From the NCBI GenBank assembly GCA_963755815.1, contig CAVWLF010000005.1, forward strand, positions 186,001 through 250,000: DNA of 64,000 nt, given 5' to 3'. The position numbers were made by a program, and so were the translations under genes. The notes below the pieces were generated by a model, which searched no databases, was not told where the DNA came from, and worked only from the letters and a program-made list of their open reading frames with translations. The DNA comes from Palsa-506 sp963755815 (GTDB lineage: Bacteria; Actinomycetota; Actinomycetes; Streptosporangiales; Streptosporangiaceae). Below, piece after piece: positions 1 through 8,356 of this stretch (within the stretch, counting starts at the first letter, position 1; each line of letters starts with the position of its first letter).

Positions 1-738
1 GTCCGGGAGCGCGGGGTAGCGCATCCGCGCGACGCGGCGGCCCACTTCGGGCACGAGCGGGTCACCAACGGCTGGGGCAGCACCTCGTCGGCCACCACCA
101 TGGAGCTGGAGCGGCTGCGCCACCACGGCCTGTTGCGCGTGGCCGACCGCGCCGGCGGGGTCCGGCGCTACGAGGCAGCCGAGCCGCTGGGCGACCCGCT
201 GGACCCGGCCGACCGGCTCCGCGCGCTGGTGCTGCGGGTGGCGCGAACGCTCGCCCCGGTGACGGAGGCCACGCTGAGCATGGCGGTGGGCCGCCAGGTC
301 CAGTGGGCGGCCGTGCCCGGCGCGCGGCCGGGCGGGCGGGCGGTGATCCGGGACCTGCTGGCGCGGGGCGAGCTGGCGGCCGTCGACGCCGGCGGCACCC
401 GCTACGTGTGGCCGTCCGACCTGGTGCCGGTCGTCGCCGACGCCCCGAGCCGGGTGCGGTTCCTGGCGCCGTTCGACCCGGTGGTGTGGGACCGGCAGCG
501 GTTCGGGCAGCTCTGGGGCTGGGAGTACCGGTTCGAGGCGTACACTCCGGCCGAGCGGAGGGTGCTGGGGTACTACGCGATGCCGCTGCTGTGGCGCGAC
601 CGGGTGATCGGATGGGCCACCTATGAGGGCGGCGCCGTCCAGGTGGGCTACGCCGGCTCCGCGCCAGCGGGCCGGTCCTACGCGGCGGCGCTGGACGCGG
701 AGATCGGGCGGCTGAAGAGGTTTCTCACCGCCCGATGA
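1..738 (+). CDS. Winged-helix DNA-binding protein, YcaQ/HTH_42 type (5' end outside window)
   Basis: The frame is open from base 1, so the N-terminus lies outside the window; about 245 residues are visible. The opening residues (GVAHPRDAAAHFG...VTNGWGS) and the end (FLAPFDPVVWDRQRFGQLWGWEYRFEAY) are typical of the winged-helix family that includes the E. coli crosslink-repair glycosylase YcaQ. An internal ATG at 100 is not the start, because homology-like sequence runs through it. Members of this family in actinomycetes are mostly uncharacterised; a role in DNA repair is inference from the family. The next gene starts 36 bases downstream on the same strand. Confidence 0.75.
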   Translation, partial: VRERGVAHPRDAAAHFGHERVTNGWGSTSSATTMELERLRHHGLLRVADRAGGVRRYEAAEPLGDPLDPADRLRALVLRVARTLAPVTEATLSMAVGRQVQWAAVPGARPGGRAVIRDLLARGELAAVDAGGTRYVWPSDLVPVVADAPSRVRFLAPFDPVVWDRQRFGQLWGWEYRFEAYTPAERRVLGYYAMPLLWRDRVIGWATYEGGAVQVGYAGSAPAGRSYAAALDAEIGRLKRFLTAR

Positions 739-774
739 TTCGCGCGCTTGAATGATGCTGGAGGTAGGTCAGGC

Positions 775-1632
775 ATGGCGAATCCGCATTTCGCGAACCT
801 TGGTGATGTCTGGAAGCACCTGCTGCTCACCGAGGTCATCAGCTCGCTGCGGCCCGGGCATTACGTCGAGACCCACGCCGGGTCGGCCAGCTACCGGCTC
901 GCGGTTGACGCCGAGCGCGGCCTTGGCGCGGAGATGTTCCTCCGGGCGTCCGCGGAAATCGAGCCGCTGCGCAGCAGCCCCTACCGGCGGCACGTCCGGG
1001 AGCTTGCCCGCGGCGCCGAGCCGTCGTATCCAGGTTCGCCGCTGCTGGCGATGATGCTGCTCGGCCGCGCGTGCCGGTATGTCTTTTGTGACACGGACCC
1101 GGCCAGCGTCGCGGGCCTGCGAGCCGCGCGGGAACGCCTCGGGCTGCGGGATAGGGTCCGGGTGGTCCACGGCGACGGCCTCGCTGAGGTGGCGGCGCTG
1201 CTGCATGCCAGGGCCATCGGCGCGGCCAGCCTGGTGCACGTCGACCCGTTTGACTTCCGTGCCGCTGGCCCGGGCGCCGTCAGCGCCCTGGAACTGGTCA
1301 CGTCCCTCGCTGCCGCCGGTATCCCGACGTTCGCCTGGTATGGGCTGACCACGCCATCAGCCGCGCACGAGCTGTTCCATGAGGTGACCGTCGCGGTGCC
1401 CGCGGCCCGGGCCTGGTGCGCCGAACTGCGCGTCGGCGGCCGGCGAGCGACCGCGGCGGGCATCGGCCCGGGCTGCGGCGTCCTGTTCGCGGCCGCGGAC
1501 CTGGCCGCGGCCGGGCCGATGCGGCGAGCGGCAGATGCATACGTTCGCGCATTCAACGAGCAGAGCACCGCCGCCGATGCTGGCGTGCACGTCACGGCTA
1601 GCTTCGTCATGTCCGCGTCCGCTGCTGGCTGA
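775..1632 (+). CDS. RlmJ-like 23S rRNA (adenine-N6) methyltransferase family protein
   Basis: A 285-residue protein. The N-terminal block NPHFANLGDVWKHLLL, followed by ETHAGSASYRL, matches the RlmJ layout (N-H-A-x-N-x-x-D-x-x-K-H, then D/E-T-H-A-G), which builds the SAM pocket. The catalytic motif is DPFD (about residue 157) where RlmJ has DPPY, so the target or chemistry may differ. I place the start at ATG 775, preceded by GGAGG at 760-764; an upstream in-frame TTG at 748 would overlap that ribosome site. RlmJ modifies A2030 of 23S rRNA in E. coli; whether this divergent homologue does the same is not shown. Confidence 0.65.
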   Translation: MANPHFANLGDVWKHLLLTEVISSLRPGHYVETHAGSASYRLAVDAERGLGAEMFLRASAEIEPLRSSPYRRHVRELARGAEPSYPGSPLLAMMLLGRACRYVFCDTDPASVAGLRAARERLGLRDRVRVVHGDGLAEVAALLHARAIGAASLVHVDPFDFRAAGPGAVSALELVTSLAAAGIPTFAWYGLTTPSAAHELFHEVTVAVPAARAWCAELRVGGRRATAAGIGPGCGVLFAAADLAAAGPMRRAADAYVRAFNEQSTAADAGVHVTASFVMSASAAG

Positions 1633-1761
1633 GGACGCCCGGCCAACCGGGCCGCCGGGCCGGGCCGCCATCCCGGCCAGCTGGCCTTGGCCTCGTGCGG
1701 CCTCTCCGGGCGGTAGCTCTCGGCCTGGCTTTCACTCCCCCGCCTCGGAGTTCCTGGCGCC

Positions 1762-2682
1762 CTAGCGAAGCTCGTGCAGTTCGGTCCGGATCTCGTGCGC
1801 CCCGTCGGCCCGGGTCAGCTCGTAGTACCAGCGCTCATGCCCGTCGCCGAGGTCGAGGACATCGAGGTAACGAAGGCCGCCGTGCCCGTGCGGTGACTGT
1901 GCGACCGGGACGGAGCTGACCGCGGTCAGTGCGGCCGGCTTGGTGCCGGTGGCTACGCCGGTGCGTTCCTCGTAGTTCTCCGCTGCGGTGGCCCGGCCGT
2001 CGTAGTAGGCCACGATCGCGCCTCCGCCGAGGCGGACGGCGCTGACCCGCACCCCGCGCGCGTCCCACTCGCCCGGCCGCGGGCTCAGCGCCGTGCCCTG
2101 CCAGGTCCACTCCAGTCCGTCTGTGCTGCATGCGTAGTCGGTGACCATCCGGTCGGTCTGGTCCGGATCGTCGAGCGGATGCGTCGAGGCCCACAGATGC
2201 CAGGTGCCGTCGTCCTGCACGATCACCGGGTCCTTCACCGCCGTCCTGGCGTCGCCGGGCAGCACCATCCGGCGCTGGCTGGCCTCGAAGCCGGCCGGAT
2301 GGTCGGCCTCAAGTACCTCGATGCGCCAGTGCTTGGTGCCGGTCGTCGCGCAGCTCAGGTACAGCCGCCAGGTCCCGTCCGGGGTCTGCACCAGCGCCGG
2401 CCGCTCGAGCGACTCGGTATCCATCTCCTGCTTGCCGATGGTGAGCAGGGTCTCGAAGTGCACGCCGTCGGCTGAGCGGGCCACTGCTATCGCGTATCCG
2501 CGTCCCTGGCCGATCGGACGGCGCAGCCGATAGGCGAGGTAGATGTCCCCGTTGCTGCGGGCCGCACTCGGCGCCCCGGCCCAGGTCCCGGGCTCCGTCC
2601 CGGGCGGCGGCACGGCGAGGGCAGAGCGGTCCGGCTCGGGCATCAGGGTGGCCACCTGGGGCCCGGTTTCGTTAGAGATCAC
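1762..2682 (-). CDS. Glycosidase-like five-bladed beta-propeller protein (GH43/GH32-like fold)
   Basis: The 306 residues show repeated propeller-type segments: IYLAYRLR, YAIAVARSADGVHFE, ERPALVQTPDGTWRLYLSC, VKDPVIVQDDGTWHLWAS, DYACSTDGLEWTWQGTAL. These 'DP-W-LW-S' and 'S-DG-W' patterns are seen in GH32/43/130 glycosidase propellers. There is no signal peptide, so the protein is probably cytoplasmic. The start is a GTG at 2682 with a poor ribosome site; ATG near 2643 (MPEPDRS) is an alternative. The substrate cannot be read from the sequence. It stands alone, convergent with the RlmJ-like gene. Confidence 0.5.
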   Translation of the reverse strand: MISNETGPQVATLMPEPDRSALAVPPPGTEPGTWAGAPSAARSNGDIYLAYRLRRPIGQGRGYAIAVARSADGVHFETLLTIGKQEMDTESLERPALVQTPDGTWRLYLSCATTGTKHWRIEVLEADHPAGFEASQRRMVLPGDARTAVKDPVIVQDDGTWHLWASTHPLDDPDQTDRMVTDYACSTDGLEWTWQGTALSPRPGEWDARGVRVSAVRLGGGAIVAYYDGRATAAENYEERTGVATGTKPAALTAVSSVPVAQSPHGHGGLRYLDVLDLGDGHERWYYELTRADGAHEIRTELHELR

Positions 2683-2792
2683 ATCGGAAACAATAGGTCA
2701 CCTGCCGGTGTACTCGCAGATCAAAGTGCCCGACCGGGGTCGGTTTCCGGCCGCCTTGTGCCGGTATCCGCCCAGCTCAGGCGGCTCCGGCC

Positions 2793-3112
2793 TCAGCGCA
2801 GGTGCAGGACGTTGCCGGTGATGAGCCCCGCCGCGTCGCTGACCAGGAACGCGATGACGTCGGCCACTTCCTCGGGCCGGGCGATATGCACGAGCTCCGG
2901 GCTGGCCGCCACCGTGGCCCTGACCTCGTCGGTGACCCAGCCGGTGTCGGTGACCGGCGGCTCGACCGCGTTCGCGGTGATGCCGAGCGGCGCGAGCTCC
3001 AGGGCCGCCGACCGCGTGTAGTCCACTAGCGCGGACTTGGCCGCGCCGTAGGAAACTTCCTCGGGGAAGCCCCGGCCGTCGCCGGAGGTCAGTGACACGA
3101 TCCGGCCCCCAT
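2793..3112 (-). pseudogene. C-terminal remnant of a short-chain dehydrogenase/reductase
   Basis: About 105 residues correspond to the second half of an SDR: GGRIVSLTSGDG (strand beta-5), the active-site YGAAK (Tyr-x-x-x-Lys), ALVDYTRSAALELAPLGITANAVEPPVTDTGW and the usual C-terminal VADVIAFLVSDAAGLITGNVLHL. The Rossmann N-terminus with the TGxxxGxG dinucleotide motif is missing. The frame upstream of NGGR runs only into a long inverted repeat and a stop near 3162. It is therefore a 5'-truncated gene, probably non-functional, broken exactly at the hairpin. Confidence 0.8.
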
Positions 3113-3117
3113 TCGGT

Positions 3118-3163
3118 GATCCGGAAGGATCAGCGTCTCCCCTGACGCGGATCCTTCCGGATC
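3118..3163 (-). terminator. Large hairpin after the nat gene, at the SDR break point
   Basis: Perfect 14-base arms GATCCGGAAGGATC (3118-3131) and GATCCTTCCGGATC (3150-3163), with five more pairs inside (GCGTC/GACGC) and a 6-base loop, give a stem of about 20 bp. Each arm is itself palindromic (GATCC-GGAA-GGATC). It begins 6 bases beyond the nat stop codon on the minus strand, so it could terminate nat transcription, but there is no T-run. It may instead be a mobile palindrome that accompanied loss of the SDR 5' end. Confidence 0.55.
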
Positions 3164-3168
3164 ATGGG

Positions 3169-4011
3169 TCAGGCAACGCCCGCGGCCGCGACCGCCGGGA
3201 CCTGACCGAGAATGATCCCGAAGTGAGCGCGGTAGGCGGCCAGGACGGCCGCGTCCGTCGGCAGTTCCTCCTCGGTCCGGATCCCGTCCGCGGTCCGGAT
3301 CAGCGTGCGGCCGCTGATGGAGATCCGGCCATCGTCCGTCATCCGCGAGCAGACCGTGCTGCGGGTGAAATGGGAATCGGGCGATGTCTGCTGCCACCAG
3401 CAGGTGGCGCCGAAGTCGGCCAGTGACCGCGTGCGCCGTTCTATCCGGTATTGCGGCTGCCCGTCCTTGATCACGTCGATATCCCCGTCGGCACCGTCGG
3501 CCAGCCGGAAGCTGCCGCCGGGATCTTCCTGCTGCTGCCGCTCGTCGAAGCGCAGCGGGTACACGCTGTGGCTGCCGAAGCCGACATCGGCCAGCCAGGG
3601 GCCGTCACCGTCGGACGTGCGCACGAGCAGCGTCAGATGATCGAACGGCGGGCCGAGCCGGTCACCGTCGAACACGCGCGCCGCGAGCAGCCTGACCTCG
3701 AAGCCCAGTGCCCCGAGCAGCAGCGCGAAGGCCCCGTTGAGCTCGTAGCAGAAGCCGCCCCGGCGCCTGGTCACGATCTTGTCGATAAGGTCGCCGGCCG
3801 CCAGCGAGATGGGCTCGCCCAGGTGGATGCTCAGGTTCTCGAAGGGCACCGTCATCAGGTGCGCCCGGTGCAGCGCCCGGAGCGCGCCGACCGAACCGGC
3901 ACCATCGGCCGGGCCGGCGCCATCGGCCGGGTCAGCGCCGCCGGGGTGCGGGGCATCGATCCGGCCGAGATAGGCCGCGAGATCACTGGAGTTCATCCTG
4001 GCAGCATCCAC
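3169..4011 (-). CDS. nat: Arylamine N-acetyltransferase
   Basis: 280 residues, the normal length for bacterial NAT. The catalytic triad is visible: Cys88 in RGGFCYE, His125 in FDHLTLLV and Asp142 in WLADVGFG. The preceding VPFENLSIHLGEPISL block is also diagnostic. The enzyme transfers acetyl from acetyl-CoA to arylamines or hydrazines through a Cys thioester. Residues 24-40 are a Gly/Ala/Asp/Pro-rich stretch with imperfect repeats (ADPADGAGPADGAG), unusual for the family. The start may be GTG 4011 or the internal ATG 3996. It is monocistronic, ending just before the long hairpin. Confidence 0.93.
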   Translation of the reverse strand: MDAARMNSSDLAAYLGRIDAPHPGGADPADGAGPADGAGSVGALRALHRAHLMTVPFENLSIHLGEPISLAAGDLIDKIVTRRRGGFCYELNGAFALLLGALGFEVRLLAARVFDGDRLGPPFDHLTLLVRTSDGDGPWLADVGFGSHSVYPLRFDERQQQEDPGGSFRLADGADGDIDVIKDGQPQYRIERRTRSLADFGATCWWQQTSPDSHFTRSTVCSRMTDDGRISISGRTLIRTADGIRTEEELPTDAAVLAAYRAHFGIILGQVPAVAAAGVA

Positions 4012-4226
4012 CCTCAGGCCGGCTTCCAGTCAAGTCGGGCTGCACCGTTAGCTGAATGCCTGGTGAGCGCGGCGCTCGCGGGTCAGCGGAGGCCGGGGAA
4101 CGGACCGGGGGTCGCGGACTAGCGGAGGCCCCGCAGGAGGGCCGGAGGGCACGGACTAATTTGAGAGCGGCGCCTGTTAGCCCGGTTCGATGACGCCGGT
4201 CCACCCCCGACGATGAGGAGCAACCC

Positions 4227-4667
4227 ATGCCCACTCGCACCGCCCGCACCGCCTGGAATGGCACGCTGCAGGAAGGATCTGGCCAGGTCGAGCTGAGCAG
4301 CTCGAAGCTCGGTACCTACGAGGTGTCCTTCCCCCGGCGGGCCGCCGAGGAGGCGGACGGCTATACCAGCCCCGAGGAACTGATCGCCGCCGCCCATTCG
4401 GCCTGTTACGCGATGGCGCTCTCCGGGCAGATCGGCGCGGCGGGCGGCACGCCGCAGTCCCTTGAGGTGCGCGCCGACGTTTCTCTCGGCCCCGACCCGG
4501 CCGGCGGTTTCCGGCTCACCGGCATCAAGCTCACCGTCCGCGGTGAGGTCGATGGCCTGGATGCGGCCGGATTCGCCAGTGCCGCGCAGGCGGCTAAGGA
4601 AGGCTGCCCGGTGAGCAAGGCGCTGACCGGTGTCGACATCACCCTGGACGCCGCGCTGGAGGCCTAA
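4227..4667 (+). CDS. osmC: OsmC/Ohr-family peroxiredoxin
   Basis: 146 residues, full length for OsmC. The two reactive cysteines are Cys60 (AHSACYAMAL) and Cys127 (EGCPVSKAL), and the N-terminal RTAWNGTLQEGSG pattern is typical of the OsmC branch. Family members reduce organic hydroperoxides using the Cys pair and are usually recharged by lipoylated proteins or thiols. The ATG at 4227 follows GAGGAG at 4212-4217. It is monocistronic and divergent from nat. A stress role is inferred from the family. Confidence 0.92.
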   Translation: MPTRTARTAWNGTLQEGSGQVELSSSKLGTYEVSFPRRAAEEADGYTSPEELIAAAHSACYAMALSGQIGAAGGTPQSLEVRADVSLGPDPAGGFRLTGIKLTVRGEVDGLDAAGFASAAQAAKEGCPVSKALTGVDITLDAALEA

Positions 4668-4785
4668 ACGGCACGGCACGACACAGCCGCGCGGCAACCT
4701 GGCCGCGCGGCCGGCGGCGCAGAACGGGCATACCTACCCGGATTCATGCCCAGGGTCCTATCATTCGCTGTGAGCTTGGGCAGGG

Positions 4786-5928
4786 ATGGGCATGAACGAA
4801 CTCTCCGCTGAGGCGGCGCCATCGCCAAGAGCGGCGGGGGGTGCGGCCTTGCTGCATGGTGACCGGATCCTTCAGCTGGCCCGCGCCCACTGGCTGGACA
4901 TCGCCTGGGTGGCCTTCATCGGGCTGAACCTGCTGGCCATGCGCCTCCTGTCCAGCTGGCAGACCATCCCGTTCCTGATCATCTGGGTCAGCCTGACGGC
5001 GCTTTACGGTTTCCGCCTGTGGCGGCTGGGATCCACCGTGGTCGTGGTCGTGGTCGTGACCCTGGCCACCGGCGGCCTGATCGGGTGGCAGGTCCTCAGG
5101 GGGAAGCAGGACGGGGATTACCTCGCCGAAGTGCCGTTGCTCGCCATGATGTTCGTGGTGATGGCCTGGCACGCGCGGCGGCGGGTCACGGCCACGGCGG
5201 AAATGGAGCGCGTCTCCGAGCACAACCTGCTGCTGCTGGACCAGCAGCGTCAGTTTCTGCAGGACGTCTCGCACGAGCTGGGCACCCCCATCACCATTGC
5301 CCTCGGCCACGCGGAGCTGATCGAGCACGCGGCCACCGACCAGGCGATCGCGGAGGACGCCCGGGTGGCCGTGGACGAGTTGCTGCGGATGCGCAGGCTG
5401 GCCAACCGGCTGCTGCTGCTGGCCTCGACCGACGGCCCGGACTTCCTCCGGATGGCGCCCGTGGACGTCCCGGAGCTGGTGGTGGAGACGCTGCACCGGT
5501 GGAGCCAGACACCCCGGCGGTGGTCGCTCGGCACCCTGCCGGAGGCCAGCGTGCAGGGGGACGAGGACCGCCTGACCCTGGCCCTGGATGCGCTGATCGA
5601 GAACGCCATCGATCACACCGACGCGGACGGGCTGATCGAGCTGAGCGCCCGATGCGAGGGCGAGCAGATCATCCTGGCCGTGGCGGACTCCGGCTGCGGC
5701 ATCCCGGCCGCCGACGTCGGGCGGATCTTCGGCCGCTTCTCCCGGATCGACACTGGCCGCAGCCGGGAAACCGGCGGGTTCGGCCTTGGCCTGGCGGTGG
5801 TGAAGGCGATCGCGGAAGCCCACCAGGGCTCGGTTGCGGTCCACAGCACGGTCGGCCAGGGCTCCGTATTCGAGCTGGTCCTGCCCGCATCGCTGGCCCG
5901 GCTCGGGCCGGGGGCGCCACCGTACTAA
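4786..5928 (+). CDS. Membrane sensor histidine kinase (orphan)
   Basis: 380 residues. Hydrophobic segments lie at about 37-56, 61-78, 84-102 and 115-128, giving a compact four-helix membrane input with almost no extracellular loop. The HisKA box contains His163 (DVSHELGTPIT, with Gly in place of the usual Arg). HATPase motifs follow: N box with Asn272 (ENAIDHTD), G1 at 301-306 (DSGCGI) and G2 (GGFGLGLAVVKAIAEAH). No response regulator is adjacent, so the partner is unknown. The reading frame overlaps the convergent transporter gene by four bases at the stop codons. Confidence 0.9.
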   Translation: MGMNELSAEAAPSPRAAGGAALLHGDRILQLARAHWLDIAWVAFIGLNLLAMRLLSSWQTIPFLIIWVSLTALYGFRLWRLGSTVVVVVVVTLATGGLIGWQVLRGKQDGDYLAEVPLLAMMFVVMAWHARRRVTATAEMERVSEHNLLLLDQQRQFLQDVSHELGTPITIALGHAELIEHAATDQAIAEDARVAVDELLRMRRLANRLLLLASTDGPDFLRMAPVDVPELVVETLHRWSQTPRRWSLGTLPEASVQGDEDRLTLALDALIENAIDHTDADGLIELSARCEGEQIILAVADSGCGIPAADVGRIFGRFSRIDTGRSRETGGFGLGLAVVKAIAEAHQGSVAVHSTVGQGSVFELVLPASLARLGPGAPPY

Positions 5929-6908
5929 GCCCGGCCCGGCGGGGCGGTGACCGCATCGGGGGTGTCCGCGGGCACTGCGCTCATGACCGGAACCGCACCG
6001 GAAGAATCGGCACGGACGAAGTACAGCACCGATGCCCCGATCAGGACCGCGCCGATAGCGTCGCCGGGCGTCAGGCCCTCGCGGAGGAAGATCACGGCGC
6101 TGGCCAGGGCGAACAGCGGAATGAGATTGAGGACCACCGCCGCCCACCCGGCGTCAACCCGGACGATGACCAGGTTGAACAACAGGAAGCTGACGCCGAA
6201 CCCGGCCACGCCGACCAGCCCGGCCGCCAGCCAGAACCGGGGCGACACGCCGACCGGCGCGGCCTCGGAGCGGCCCGCCCATCGCGTCATGGCGACGGGC
6301 ATCGCGATGGCCGTGGCCACCGTGAACTGCCAGGTCGTGAGCGAGAGAGCGTCGGAACCGTCGTTGAAGCGCTTGGCCACCACGGTGTACAGGCTCGCGC
6401 AGAGCACTCCGCCGGCCACCAGCAGGTCGCCGCCGGCCGCCGCGCGGCCATCGCCGACACCGGCCAGCACGGCCAGCCCGCAGAACGCGGCCAGGACCGC
6501 GAGGACCGTGGCCCTGGTAACAGCCTCCCGCAGCAGCAGGGCAGCCAGGATGACGACGAGCGCGGATTCCAGGCCGTTGATCATGGCCCCGTGCACGGCG
6601 CTGGTCCGGGACAGACCGAGGGTGTCGCCCAGGTAGGCCAGCGCGGGCTCAAGCAGGCCGAGCACGGCGGGCAGCCACCAGGACCCCGGCGGACGGTAAC
6701 CGCGAACCAGCAGGGCCGCCCACAGCGCGACCGTGGCGGCCGCGAGCTCGACGCTCAGCAGCGTCACCGGGGCAAAGCCGCCCAGGGCGTATTTCGTCCC
6801 GGTCACCGCCCCGCCCCACAGCACCGACGCCACGACCAGCGCCGCCAGCGGCCAGGCCAATCCCGGCACCGCGCGGCGCGCCATTCGGTCAGAGTTGGCT
6901 GGGTTCAT
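5925..6908 (-). CDS. DMT-superfamily (EamA) transporter
   Basis: 327 residues with about ten hydrophobic helices in two EamA repeats. The first repeat starts at WPLAALVVASVLWGGAVTGTKYALG; the second includes GVLCASLYTVVAKRF and ends FLREGLTPGDAIGAVLIGASVLYFV. The typical C-terminal E-x-x-T-x-x-x-x-I-G-x-x-L-I motif is present. Substrate unknown; the family exports amino acids or other small metabolites. It is transcribed divergently from the hydrolase operon (start 7027), and the 118-base gap holds both promoters. Confidence 0.85.
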   Translation of the reverse strand: MNPANSDRMARRAVPGLAWPLAALVVASVLWGGAVTGTKYALGGFAPVTLLSVELAAATVALWAALLVRGYRPPGSWWLPAVLGLLEPALAYLGDTLGLSRTSAVHGAMINGLESALVVILAALLLREAVTRATVLAVLAAFCGLAVLAGVGDGRAAAGGDLLVAGGVLCASLYTVVAKRFNDGSDALSLTTWQFTVATAIAMPVAMTRWAGRSEAAPVGVSPRFWLAAGLVGVAGFGVSFLLFNLVIVRVDAGWAAVVLNLIPLFALASAVIFLREGLTPGDAIGAVLIGASVLYFVRADSSGAVPVMSAVPADTPDAVTAPPGRA

Positions 6909-7026
6909 ATCTCACCAGAGGGCGGAAGCTCCGGGCGTGATACATCCCCGGTGGCCGTCACTGGTGATGGCAATACCGCGGCAAATAAGATCGTCCCCGT
7001 TGGCACTGCTCGGATTGGGGCGGCCC

Positions 7027-8253
7027 GTGACGCATCTCGTGCTCAAGGACGAATTGCTGGATGCCCAGACGCTGCGGGCTATCGGGGTGGCGCCCTATGG
7101 CGGCGCGGACGTGGGCGAATGCCTGGTGACGGCCGCCCGGGTCAAGGGCACCGACCTGACTAGCTGGCATGACGCCTGGACGGCGACCGCCGCCGCCACG
7201 CTGGCGCTGGCCGAGAGCCAGGCGGCGGGCGGGCACATGGAGAGCGCACGGCTGGCATTCTGGCGGTCGTCGAGCTACTTCCGCACCGCCGGCGTCATGC
7301 TGATGGGGGCTCCGCTCGACCCGCGCCTGACCGCCAGCTACGCCCAGCAGACCAGCGCCTTCCGGCGTGGCGCGGCCCTGCTCGCCTGCCCGCCGGAAAT
7401 CCTGGAGATCCCGTACGAGGGCACCACCTTGCCCGGCTACTTCTTCCGGGCCAGCCCGGAAGAAGCGCCCCGCGCCACGGTCATCCTGACCGGGGGTTAC
7501 GACGGCACGGCGGAAGAGCTGTACTTCTCCAATGGCGCGGCGGCGCTGGCGCGCGGGTACAACGTGCTGGCGTTCGACGGGCCGGGCCAGGGCGCGGCGC
7601 TGCTCCGGCAGGGCCTGGTGCTGCGCCCGGACTGGGAGAACGTGGTCACGCCGGTCCTCGACTACGCCCTGTCACGACCGGACGTGGACCCGGCCAGGGT
7701 CGCTCTCATCGGCCTCAGCCTGGGCGGGTACCTGGCCCCCCGGGCCGCCAGTGCCGAGCACCGGCTGGCCGCGTGCATCGCCGACTGCGGCTCCTATGAC
7801 CTGTTCGACGCCGCGCTCGAGCGGATCCCCGGACCCCTGGCCAGCGGCCTGGCCGACGGCCGGCCGCTGCGGACCGCCGCGCTGCGGGCCATCCTGCACG
7901 AACTCGCGGCCAAGCCCACCGCCGGGTGGGCGATCCGGCGGGGCCAGCTCGTGCACGGCTGCACCGACCCCATCGACTACCTGCTGGCCCTGCGTGAGTA
8001 TTCGCTGAAGGACCGGGCCGGCCAGATCACCTGCCCGACGTTCGTCTGCAGCGCCGAGGGCGACGACATCAGCGCGTCGGCCAGCCAGCTCGCTGACGCG
8101 CTGAACTGCGCGAAGCAGTACGTCCGCTTCACCGCCGCCGAAGGCGCCGGGGATCACTGCGAGTCCGGCGCGCGGGCGCTGTACCACGCACGATCGTTCG
8201 GATGGCTCGATGCCATCATGCTCCCCCCGGGCGGTGCGCCCGCTCGTGGCTGA
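7027..8253 (+). CDS. Alpha/beta-hydrolase of the FrsA / 2,6-dihydroxypseudooxynicotine hydrolase type
   Basis: 408 residues from GTG 7027, which follows GGGG at 7016-7019; ATG 6967 is an alternative start. An N-terminal helical part (SWHDAWTATAAATLALAES... SARLAFWRSSSYFRTA) is followed by the hydrolase core: ATVILTGGYDGTAEELY (oxyanion region), AFDGPGQG, nucleophile Ser in GLSLGGY and a late Asp/His region (EGDDIS... GAGDHCESG). This helical cap plus core is the architecture of FrsA/DUF1100 proteins and of the C-C hydrolase for 2,6-dihydroxypseudooxynicotine. First gene of a tight operon with GalB/GalC-like enzymes, so a ketone- or ester-cleaving step on an aromatic-derived substrate is a reasonable inference. 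Confidence 0.75.
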   Translation: MTHLVLKDELLDAQTLRAIGVAPYGGADVGECLVTAARVKGTDLTSWHDAWTATAAATLALAESQAAGGHMESARLAFWRSSSYFRTAGVMLMGAPLDPRLTASYAQQTSAFRRGAALLACPPEILEIPYEGTTLPGYFFRASPEEAPRATVILTGGYDGTAEELYFSNGAAALARGYNVLAFDGPGQGAALLRQGLVLRPDWENVVTPVLDYALSRPDVDPARVALIGLSLGGYLAPRAASAEHRLAACIADCGSYDLFDAALERIPGPLASGLADGRPLRTAALRAILHELAAKPTAGWAIRRGQLVHGCTDPIDYLLALREYSLKDRAGQITCPTFVCSAEGDDISASASQLADALNCAKQYVRFTAAEGAGDHCESGARALYHARSFGWLDAIMLPPGGAPARG

Positions 8254-8296
8254 TGCCCTGCGCACCGCGCGCTTCTCAGGTCAGGAGATCACCACC

Positions 8297-8356
8297 ATGA
8301 TCGTGTCGAACAGCCGGCCGCTGGCCGGCCCGCGGCCGGCCGGTGCGGCGTCGTGA
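8297..8356 (+). CDS. 19-codon mini-ORF coupled to the galB-like start
   Basis: ATG at 8297 is preceded by AGGAG (8283-8287). The ORF encodes MIVSNSRPLAGPRPAGAAS and its TGA (8354-8356) overlaps the GTG start (8353) of the next gene as GTGA. It may serve only to bring ribosomes to the downstream start, or may be the remnant of a lost gene. I recognise no family. A second mini-ORF of exactly the same length and arrangement occurs later in the operon. Confidence 0.35.
   Translation: MIVSNSRPLAGPRPAGAAS

Noticed and set aside
5019..7163. Open frame of 714 codons on the plus strand overlapping the histidine kinase and DMT transporter
   Set aside because: Product is Arg/Gly-rich shadow sequence; the overlapped genes have complete family signatures.
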